Of a DNA stretch of 64,000 nt, positions 41,441-47,762 are shown one piece after another. Positions within the stretch are counted from its first letter, which is position 1. Every line of letters begins with the position of its first letter. The notes beneath the pieces were generated by a model that was not told the origin of the DNA, made no database searches, and worked only from the letters and a program-made list of their open reading frames with translations. This stretch comes from Rufibacter hautae (GTDB taxonomy: Bacteria; Bacteroidota; Bacteroidia; Cytophagales; Hymenobacteraceae). A program made the translations under genes and the position numbers. Where the stretch lies: contig NZ_VKKY01000001.1 in the NCBI RefSeq assembly GCF_008271695.1, forward strand, positions 558,001 to 622,000, in the 5' to 3' direction.

Positions 41441-42520
41441 ATGCAGAAAACATACTATCTGGCACTTCTCCTCTGCCTCACCCTAGGGTTTAAGGCAGTG
41501 GCCCAGACCCCTACGTTCAATGAATTGATCTGGAGCGATGAATTTGAGGGCGAAGGAGCCCCTAATTCCACTTGGTGGGGATATGACCTGGGCAACGGCC
41601 ACGACGGCTGGGGCAACCGCGAGTTACAGCATTACACAAACCAACTGGCCAATGTGCGGCAATCTGGTGGCAACCTGGTGATAGAGGCCGTCAAAAAGGA
41701 CGGCACCTGGACCTCGGCGCGGGTGAAATCTCAGGGCAAGCTCAAGTTCACCCACGGCCGGGTGGAATTCAGAGCCAAGCTGGCGCCAGGCGTGGGCACC
41801 TGGCCCGCGCTGTGGATGCTGGGCGAAAGCGTGACTACCAAAGGCTGGCCGGCCTGCGGCGAGATTGACGTGATGGAGTACATTGACAAAAGACCGGGCA
41901 TTGTGCAGACCGCCTTGCACTCTCCTTCCAGTTTCGGGAACACCCAGAACCTGGCCTTTACGCAAGTACCAGACGCCACCACCGCGTTCCACGTGTACGC
42001 CCTGGAATGGACCGAGAACGACCTCAAGGTTTTTGTGGACAGCACCCTCTACTACACCTACGCCCCCGCCGTGAAGGACGCCAAAACCTGGCCCTTCAAC
42101 GAAGACTTCTTCCTGATCATGAACATCGCCGTAGGCGGAAACCTGGGCAGCGAGCCCACCCTGGAAACCAACGGCCTGAAGAACGGGATTGACCCTACCC
42201 TAACCAGCACGCGCATGGAGGTGGATTACGTGCGGGTGTATCAGCAGTTCAAAGACCTGGCCCTCACCGGCCCGGCCGAAGTGGCACCCGCCGCCCAGAG
42301 TGTCACGTTCAAAGCCAGCCGCCTGGCCAACGCCACCTACAACTGGAAACTGCCCTCAGGCGCTACCCTCGTGAGCGGACAAAACTCTCCGGAAGTGGTC
42401 ATCAACTGGGGTAAAAAACCAGGTAAGGTGCGGGTGAAAGTCCAGCACAAAGGCGAGACCTACTCCAAAGCCATGACGGTGAAAACCAAATCAGCTTCTG
42501 GCAACGTCTCCTCCCTGTAA
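41441..42520 (+). CDS. Glycoside hydrolase family 16 (probable endo-beta-1,3-glucanase) with C-terminal Ig/PKD-like domain
   Basis: A 359-residue secreted enzyme. The signal peptide ends at KAVAQ. The GH16 jelly-roll holds LIWSDEFEGEGAPNSTWWGY, GWGNRELQHYT and TWPALWMLGE. The catalytic ExDxxE signature GEIDVMEYIDK has nucleophile E141 and acid/base E146, with D143 between. The extra Met (ExDxME) is the form seen in laminarinases. A C-terminal domain (about 275-355; VTFKASRLANATYNWKLPSG) resembles a PKD/Ig module as in secreted Bacteroidota enzymes. It should cut glucan outside the cell or in the periplasm before SusC/D uptake. Confidence 0.93.
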   Translation: MQKTYYLALLLCLTLGFKAVAQTPTFNELIWSDEFEGEGAPNSTWWGYDLGNGHDGWGNRELQHYTNQLANVRQSGGNLVIEAVKKDGTWTSARVKSQGKLKFTHGRVEFRAKLAPGVGTWPALWMLGESVTTKGWPACGEIDVMEYIDKRPGIVQTALHSPSSFGNTQNLAFTQVPDATTAFHVYALEWTENDLKVFVDSTLYYTYAPAVKDAKTWPFNEDFFLIMNIAVGGNLGSEPTLETNGLKNGIDPTLTSTRMEVDYVRVYQQFKDLALTGPAEVAPAAQSVTFKASRLANATYNWKLPSGATLVSGQNSPEVVINWGKKPGKVRVKVQHKGETYSKAMTVKTKSASGNVSSL

Positions 42521-42562
42521 GCAAACCTGACTCCACGTTTAAGGGCCAATTACCAGCAGTTC

Positions 42563-42636
42563 GGTTTTAGGCTATTTTCAAGTCATAAAAGCAAAAACGC
42601 CAGCTATTGGAGCTGGCGTTTTTGCTTTTATGACTT
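42563..42636. terminator. Palindrome left half fused to 26-bp perfect terminator stem
   Basis: GGTTTTAGGCTATTTTCA (42563-42580) is the family's left half. A perfect 26-bp stem (42580-42605 / 42611-42636, loop ATTGG) containing GGCGTTTTTGC follows. It lies between convergent genes ending at 42520 and 42650. Confidence 0.88.
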
Positions 42637-42649
42637 GATCAAATTCAGT

Positions 42650-43093
42650 TTACAACTTGTAGGATTGCCGGGCCAGCAGTTTCCAGGCGCTGCCTTGCTT
42701 TTGCCACACCAGCATTACGCCCAACTTCACACTTCCGGGAGTGCCGCTGTCGTTCGTCTGGCCTGCGAGTTTGTGCCGCACGATGGCGGTTTTGCCAGTC
42801 ACCTGAATGGTTTGCTCCGTGAGGTCCATGGTCACGAAATCAGACTTACCGCTCACGATGGCTTCCACGAAGGCCGCTTTGTCTTCTACTTTTCCGCTGG
42901 AGTGCCCGTAGCTCAGGGCATCCGCCACCATCGCTTCCAGGGCCGGGCGTTCGCCCGCAATCATGGCCTTTTTCAGCTGCTCCACGGCAGCCGCCACTCC
43001 CTTTTCAGCTTTAGACTGGGCGTGGGCGGTGGCCAAAAAGCCCATCAGGAAAATACTCAGCAGGGGCAGCCATTTGCTTATGCGACCGTTCAT
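42650..43093 (-). CDS. Exported NTF2-like (DUF4440/SnoaL-type) protein
   Basis: A 147-residue protein with signal peptide WLPLLSIFLMGFLATAHAQ. The NTF2-like cone fold shows in the initial helix AAVEQLKKAMIAGERPALEA, then DALSYGHSSGKVEDKAAFVE, a curved sheet TMDLTEQTIQVTGKTAIVRH and the closing WKLLARQSYKL. No catalytic residues can be assigned. Such proteins are common small secreted binding or enzymatic folds in Bacteroidota. It is monocistronic and convergent with GH16. Confidence 0.8.
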   Translation of the reverse strand: MNGRISKWLPLLSIFLMGFLATAHAQSKAEKGVAAAVEQLKKAMIAGERPALEAMVADALSYGHSSGKVEDKAAFVEAIVSGKSDFVTMDLTEQTIQVTGKTAIVRHKLAGQTNDSGTPGSVKLGVMLVWQKQGSAWKLLARQSYKL

Positions 43094-43266
43094 TGACTCG
43101 GGGTTTTGTTGTACCTAAATGTAGCCATTCTTCTGGTTGCCCCATTCCCCTGGCTTGAAATTTACTTTGGCGCGTGGCGCCTCCAAACATTTTTTGCTCA
43201 TTTTTATGGAAAACCATCCAAACCATCATCGTGCTATCTGACGCAAACCCTCTACTTTTCAGCTAT

Positions 43267-44010
43267 ATGAAAAAAGCCCTTCTCTGTCCACTTGCCTCGC
43301 TCCCGCTGTGGTCTCTTCTTCTTTTCGCTCTCCTGACCGCTTGCAATCCGCAGGCGGCGGCTCCGCCCCGGCACGTAAAAGTACTGGGCTTCGGGAGCCT
43401 GACCTCTTACCCAGATCTGGCCGAAATCACCGTGGAATCTTCCTTTACCAGACCCCGCATGCGGGACGCCGTGCAGGAGATGAAGGTAGTGACCGAGGAG
43501 GTGCTGACACTATCCAGGCAATTCACTTCCCAGCCGGAGGACATCAGAATCAGCAGCGTCTCGGCGAACAAAGAGTACCAATACCTGCAGAATAGCCAGA
43601 AATTCATCGGTTACAACACCTCGCAGTCCATCACCATCAAACTCACCAACCTCAAGCAACTGGAGTCTTTTATGGAAGGCCTGCTGAAAACCCGAATCAA
43701 CCGCATCCAACACATCCGATACTCCCACACCCAAGCCGACAGTCTGCAGCGCGAGGCTGATTTGCTGGCGCTCAAAGAAGCCTCCAAAACCGCCGATCAA
43801 CTATGCCGCACCTCAAACGTGAGCAAGGGCAAACTGCTGGAAATGGCCAATTACAACTCAAGGGGCAGCTCTATTCTAGCTGATGCAGTCATGACCCAGG
43901 AAACCAATATGCGCCTGGAGGCCAAAGGCATTGGGACGGCAGGCCTGCGCATGACCCCAGACCTGATCACTTTTGGCAGCACGTGCCACGCCACCTACCA
44001 GATAGACTAG
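43267..44010 (+). CDS. SIMPL-domain (DUF541) lipoprotein
   Basis: A 247-residue lipoprotein with signal LPLWSLLLFALLTACNPQ (lipobox TAC). The SIMPL/DUF541 domain begins VKVLGFGSLTSYPDLAEITV and contains EDIRISSVSANKEYQYLQNS, FIGYNTSQSITIKLTNLKQL and a final DLITFGSTCHATYQID strand. The family forms an oligomeric ring in some bacteria and is linked to envelope stress, but its role is unclear. The ATG at 43267 is chosen; an upstream GTG at 43174 would put 31 residues before the signal. It converges with the orphan gene at 44128. Confidence 0.82.
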   Translation: MKKALLCPLASLPLWSLLLFALLTACNPQAAAPPRHVKVLGFGSLTSYPDLAEITVESSFTRPRMRDAVQEMKVVTEEVLTLSRQFTSQPEDIRISSVSANKEYQYLQNSQKFIGYNTSQSITIKLTNLKQLESFMEGLLKTRINRIQHIRYSHTQADSLQREADLLALKEASKTADQLCRTSNVSKGKLLEMANYNSRGSSILADAVMTQETNMRLEAKGIGTAGLRMTPDLITFGSTCHATYQID

Positions 44011-44055
44011 CGAACTTGACTGCCCTTCTAAGTGATGGTTTGCGGCAATCCTGCC

Positions 44056-44101
44056 AACCTGTTTTAGGCCAGTTTTGCCTAAAAGGGCCCTAAAACGGGT
44101 T
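44056..44101. repeat. Intergenic palindrome copy between convergent genes
   Basis: AACC...GTTTTAGG (44056-44068) and CCTAAAAC...GGTT (44089-44101) enclose CAGTTTTGCCTAAAAGG. It lies between the SIMPL stop and the orphan gene's stop. Confidence 0.8.
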
Positions 44102-44127
44102 CGGTAAGAGGTTGCGGTGATTCTTTC

Positions 44128-44814
44128 CTACAAAGTAAAAGGTGGTTTGTCTTTGCTTTTCCAGATGGTTTGCGCCAGCTCATTGAGGGCCAGGCGGGTG
44201 TCTCTGAACCCTTCGGCTAAGAGGGCGTAGACCTGCGCCAGTTCCAGTTGGTAGGCGAGTTTATGGCTGGCGGCCGTCTTGAAACTGGACCTTCCCACCG
44301 ATTCATAGAAGGATGGATCTGGGGCGCCGCGCTGCTGCCGTTTCTCAATCCAGGCGTGGAACATACCCGAAAGAAACAAAGCGTAATTCCCGATGTGGAC
44401 CCTGATGAGGAAGGCCTCGGCGGCCGATGCCTTGGACAGCGCCTCCAGCATCTCCGCGATGTAGTGGAACTGCTGGGGCATTTTCTCATGGGGCGAGTGC
44501 ATGCGCTGCACCGAGGAAAATTGCCAGAGCAGCGCGCCAATGTAGTCGGCGAGTTCGCGGTCCTCTATGCCCTGCCGCCGCAGCACCGTGCGGGCCAGCA
44601 CATAGAAATACAGTTGCTGCGAGACCGCTACCTGTCCTTCCCTGGAAAGCAAGGCTTTGGGCAAGGCCTCATGGTCCAGCATCTCGTCGCGGCACTCAGG
44701 GTCGCTGAGCAGCTCTACCAGGCTGATGCGCTGATTGCTCTGACGGGACAACACGCTGGCCACGAAATCAAAGTCATTGGCGGTGAATTGAGCTCGGCAA
44801 TTGGCTAATACCAT
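44128..44814 (-). CDS. Hypothetical helical protein
   Basis: A 228-residue soluble protein of unknown family. No signal peptide or membrane segment is seen. It reads as all-helical (FVASVLSRQSNQRISLVELL; SQQLYFYVLARTVLRRQGIE; HKLAYQLELAQVYALLAEGF). A segment VHIGNYALFLSGMFHAWIEK is the most hydrophobic part. Codon use matches the neighbours, and the opposite strand has no better candidate. It starts at the ATG at 44814. The 727-nt region upstream holds repeats but no partner gene. Confidence 0.6.
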   Translation of the reverse strand: MVLANCRAQFTANDFDFVASVLSRQSNQRISLVELLSDPECRDEMLDHEALPKALLSREGQVAVSQQLYFYVLARTVLRRQGIEDRELADYIGALLWQFSSVQRMHSPHEKMPQQFHYIAEMLEALSKASAAEAFLIRVHIGNYALFLSGMFHAWIEKRQQRGAPDPSFYESVGRSSFKTAASHKLAYQLELAQVYALLAEGFRDTRLALNELAQTIWKSKDKPPFTL

Positions 44815-44954
44815 CGGTCACGCTCCTTTCCATTGGGTAAGTGAAATAACTGAGATTGAATTCTGAAAAGCCGCAACGGCCTTCTATAATTCCCTTATAA
44901 AAACGGGATTGAATTTTGGAAGGTTATCCACCGACGGCCAGAATCTTACTGCTT

Positions 44955-44999
44955 AGCTGTTTTAGCCCCCTTTTCAGAAAATCGGCCCTAAAACTATTT
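44955..44999. repeat. Intergenic palindrome copy
   Basis: GTTTTAG (44959-44965) and CTAAAAC (44988-44994) surround TTTTCAGAAAA. It precedes the composite repeat. Confidence 0.75.
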
Positions 45000-45018
45000 C
45001 ATAGTCTAATGAGAATAT

Positions 45019-45388
45019 GTAGGGGCAATCCCTTGTGGTTGCCCTGTTCGGAGTTGAGCGTAGTTCCAGTTGTTGGTGATAACACCAACAACTGCTAACA
45101 TACCACTAACGGCCACTTTCCGAATAATTATTCTTTAGATACGATACCTGATTGTCCCCCTTTGAAGGGGGTAGGGGGATGATTGCTTGTGTTGGTTTTG
45201 GCATTCTCGAGACACATTATGAATCGTTTCATGGCTGTAACAGATTGTTCTTTTTTCGGTTTTGTCATCCCCTACCCCCTTCAAAGGGGGACGAAATGCG
45301 TGAGAATCGGATGCCGTTGTTAGTGTTATCACCAAGGACCAAAAAACTGGTAGAAGGCGCAAGGGCAACCACAAGGGATTGCCCCTAC
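45019..45388. repeat. Three-block nested inverted repeat (A-B-C / C'-B'-A')
   Basis: Block A (45019-45045) has an exact 27-bp inverted copy at 45362-45388. Block B (45073-45095) has an inverted copy at 45313-45335 differing at 2 of 23 bases. Block C (45154-45182) has an inverted copy at 45265-45292 lacking one G. The spacers between blocks are unrelated in sequence and length. Block C itself is a near-palindrome (CCCCCTTTGAAGGGGG). No ORF spans the centre convincingly. Confidence 0.9.
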
Positions 45389-45405
45389 AATCCACAAAAC
45401 GGCTG

Positions 45406-45445
45406 TTGTTTTAAGCCTGTTTTTCAGAAAATGGGTCCAAAACAA
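45406..45445. repeat. Intergenic palindrome copy
   Basis: TTGTTTT (45406-45412) and AAAACAA (45439-45445) surround AAGCCTGTTTTTCAGAAAA. It lies 17 nt beyond the composite repeat, mirroring the copy on its other side. Confidence 0.7.
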
Positions 45446-45541
45446 AAAGCCTGCCCGGCACTAACACCAGACAGGCTTAATCTCTATTGACAGGAATTCA
45501 GCAACCCGAATTCACTCAATCACTCAAGCAATCAATCAAAA

Positions 45542-46681
45542 TTACCCAATGGCTTGCTCCAGATCAGCGATGAGGTCTTCTACGTCTTCAATGCCCACGC
45601 TCAGGCGGATGAGCGAGTCTGACAGGCCGCCTTTGAGGCGCTCTACCTGCGGGATGCTGGCGTGCGTCATGGTAGCCGGGTGTCCGCAAAGTGACTCTAC
45701 CCCCCCTAATGACTCGGCTAAGGCAAAATAGTGCAGTTTCTCCAAGACCTGGATAGCGGCCTGGATCTGGTCATCCTTCAACTCGAAGGAGATCATTCCC
45801 CCGAAATCACGCATCTGATCCTGCGCGATCTGATGGTTAGGGTGATCCTGTAAACCCGGCCAGAACACTTTGCCCACTTTGGGGTGCTGGCGCAGGTACT
45901 CGGCAATTTTGCGGCCGTTCTCGCAGTGGCGCTGCATGCGGATGTGCAGGGTCTTGATACCGCGCAGCACCAGGAAGCAGTCCTGCGGTCCGGGCGTGCC
46001 GCCGCAAGCATTCTGCAGGAACGCCAGGCGCTCGGCCAGTTCATCGTCCTTTACCACAATGGCCCCCATCACCACGTCTGAGTGACCGGCCATGTACTTG
46101 GTGAGCGAGTGCATCACAATATCGGCACCCAGATCCAGCGGGGTCTGCAGGTACGGCGTGGAGAAGGTGTTGTCCACCACCAGCAGCAGGTTGCGTCTCT
46201 GGCAGATCTCGGCAGCGCCTTTGATGTCAATGATGTTAAGCAAGGGGTTGGTAGGCGTCTCCACCCACACCATCTTGGTTTTCTCGGTTACGTACTGGTC
46301 AATGGTGCTGATATCGGCCATGGACACGAACTGAAACTTGATGCCGTACTCCTGGAACACCTTGGTGAAGATGCGGTAGGTGCCGCCGTACAGGTCATTG
46401 GTGGCAATGACCTCGTCGCCGGGCTTCAGCATCTTGATGATACAATCCGTAGCGGCCATACCTGAGGCAAAGCACAGGCCATGTTTCCCGTTCTCCAGCG
46501 CCGCGATAGAGCTTTGCAGGGCGCTGCGGGTGGGGTTGTGGGTACGCGAATATTCATAGCCCTGGTGGTCGCCGGGAGAGCGCTGCACGTAGGTAGAGGT
46601 CTGGTAGATGGGCGTCATGATGGCGCCGGTGGTAGGGTCTGGCGACACGCCAGCGTGTATGGTCTTGGTTCCGAATTTCAT
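45542..46681 (-). CDS. Cystathionine gamma-synthase/lyase family PLP enzyme
   Basis: A 379-residue trans-sulfuration enzyme of the Cys/Met-metabolism PLP family, joining or splitting cystathionine in methionine/cysteine metabolism. It shows TIHAGVSPDPTTGAIMTPIY, the YEYSRTHNPTR motif, CFASGMAATDCIIKMLKPGD, the aldimine partner VVDNTFSTPYLQTP and the PLP-Lys block HSLTKYMAGHSDVVMGAI. GGMISFELKDD and ESLGGVESLCGHPATMTHAS complete the active site. Synthase (MetB), gamma-lyase and beta-lyase cannot be told apart reliably by eye. No other methionine gene is adjacent. Confidence 0.9.
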   Translation of the reverse strand: MKFGTKTIHAGVSPDPTTGAIMTPIYQTSTYVQRSPGDHQGYEYSRTHNPTRSALQSSIAALENGKHGLCFASGMAATDCIIKMLKPGDEVIATNDLYGGTYRIFTKVFQEYGIKFQFVSMADISTIDQYVTEKTKMVWVETPTNPLLNIIDIKGAAEICQRRNLLLVVDNTFSTPYLQTPLDLGADIVMHSLTKYMAGHSDVVMGAIVVKDDELAERLAFLQNACGGTPGPQDCFLVLRGIKTLHIRMQRHCENGRKIAEYLRQHPKVGKVFWPGLQDHPNHQIAQDQMRDFGGMISFELKDDQIQAAIQVLEKLHYFALAESLGGVESLCGHPATMTHASIPQVERLKGGLSDSLIRLSVGIEDVEDLIADLEQAIG

Positions 46682-46804
46682 AGAGTCTTATACGGTAGTC
46701 TCGGCGCAAGTTAGAGAATTGAAGGCAAGATTCCAGTTTGTGTTTGTTCGGCGGCGGAGGCGGTTTTCCCGTACTTTCCATAAAATACCCGATATTCGGC
46801 GCTT

Positions 46805-47500
46805 ATGTGGCAGAAACTCCTGAAACAAAATACTGGTACGCTTCTTTATTCGCTGTTACTGGTGGTGATTCCGGTTTTGGCCAGTTCCGGCCTGGCCCTC
46901 TGGCTTTACCACAACCAGGAACTGCTCCAATCCCTGACCCCGCTGCAGCTGGTTCTTTACTTCTTGGTTGTCTCCCTCACCATGGCTTTTGCCATTACCC
47001 CTACCACGTTTGTGGCGCTGGCCACCGGCTTCTTCTTCGGCTGGGGCTCCTTCCCGGGCGTGGTGATCTCTTATGGCGTGGCGGCCTTGATTGGCTACAC
47101 AGTGGCAAGGCTCATTGACCATGGCAAGATGACGGCTTTCCTGCACCAATTCCCCAAGGCCGAGGGGGTGATGAATGAACTGCGGGCGCACAGCCTCAGC
47201 TTAATTATTCTCACGCGCATCTCGCCGGTGCTGCCCTTTGCTTTCATGACCTTTGTGTTGTCGCTAGTGCAGGTGCCGCGGGGCCGGTTCCTGCTGGCCA
47301 GTATGTTGGGGATGTTGCCGCGCACCGTCTTCTTTTTCTGGATGGGCACCCAGGCCCAAGACCTATTAACCCTCCTGAAAGACCCCAATGCCGGCACCTC
47401 GGGTAAGCTTTTACTGGGCGGTTTGGTGGTGATTTCCCTGGCAGGCCTATATTTCCTTTTGAACAACGCCATTAAAAAAGCCTTAAACAGAAGCAGATAG
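46805..47500 (+). CDS. TVP38/TMEM64 family (VTT domain) membrane protein
   Basis: A 231-residue inner-membrane protein of the DedA/VTT superfamily with about five or six membrane segments. TTFVALATGFFFGWGSFPGV, VVISYGVAALIGYTVARLI and ILTRISPVLPFAFMTFVLS carry the family's re-entrant loop pattern. PRGRFLLASMLGMLPRTVFF and a final TM before NNAIKKALNRSR follow. Relatives act as lipid scramblases or flippases. It is divergent from the trans-sulfuration gene. The ATG is at 46805. Confidence 0.88.
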   Translation: MWQKLLKQNTGTLLYSLLLVVIPVLASSGLALWLYHNQELLQSLTPLQLVLYFLVVSLTMAFAITPTTFVALATGFFFGWGSFPGVVISYGVAALIGYTVARLIDHGKMTAFLHQFPKAEGVMNELRAHSLSLIILTRISPVLPFAFMTFVLSLVQVPRGRFLLASMLGMLPRTVFFFWMGTQAQDLLTLLKDPNAGTSGKLLLGGLVVISLAGLYFLLNNAIKKALNRSR

Positions 47501-47531
47501 CATTTTTTTGAAGTTTTTTTCACGCCAAGAC

Positions 47532-47562
47532 TTGCGCAAACCAAAAGAAGGGTATACCTTTG
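47532..47562 (+). promoter_or_regulatory. Promoter of tRNA-Arg
   Basis: TTG (47532-47534), 20 nt, TACCTTTG (47555-47562): both boxes and the spacing match the Bacteroidota consensus. The tRNA begins 20 nt downstream. Confidence 0.8.
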
Positions 47563-47581
47563 CAACACTAAATCAAACAAT

Positions 47582-47655
47582 GGTCACGTAGCTCAACTGG
47601 ATAGAGCATCTGACTACGAATCAGAAGGTTTGGGGTTCGACTCCCTACGCGACCA
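47582..47655 (+). tRNA. tRNA-Arg (anticodon ACG)
   Basis: A full cloverleaf: acceptor GGTCACG / CGCGACC, D-stem GCTC/GAGC, anticodon stem TCTGA/TCAGA with loop CTACGAA (ACG at 47616-47618), T-stem TGGGG/CCCTA with loop TTCGACT, and discriminator A. CCA is not encoded. The acceptor has an A-C mismatch (bases 47586 and 47650) and the T-stem a G-T pair. It is followed by a strong terminator and then the phage tail module. Confidence 0.95.
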
Positions 47656-47658
47656 CAG

Positions 47659-47694
47659 AAAAGGCCCTTAGCACACAGCTAAGGGCCTTTTTTA
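47659..47694 (+). terminator. Terminator of tRNA-Arg
   Basis: The stem AAAGGCCCTTAGC / GCTAAGGGCCTTT (47660-47672 / 47678-47690) has loop ACACA and ends in a T-run. Confidence 0.92.
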
Positions 47695-47705
47695 TTTTCT
47701 GGGAG

Positions 47706-47749
47706 CGTTTTTGGGAGCGTTATGGCAAAAACAGCCGTTCCCAAAAACG
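47706..47749. repeat. 11-bp inverted repeat at the junction of tRNA and phage tail genes
   Basis: CGTTTTTGGGA (47706-47716) and TCCCAAAAACG (47739-47749) are perfect arms, overlapping a direct GGGAGCG repeat (47701, 47713). It lies 13 nt before the tape-measure stop. It may be the phage operon's terminator or mark the element's edge. Confidence 0.5.
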
Positions 47750-47762
47750 GGAGGATCCTATT

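Larger units (their letters stand above)
44815..45541. other. Repeat-filled intergenic region, 727 nt
   Basis: It contains two palindrome-family copies (44955-44999, 45406-45445) that bracket a 370-bp nested inverted repeat (45019-45388). The only other structure is a weak AAGCCTG / CAGGCTT pair (about 45447-45477) that may help terminate the trans-sulfuration gene. No gene is supported; several open frames across the repeats are incidental. Confidence 0.6.
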
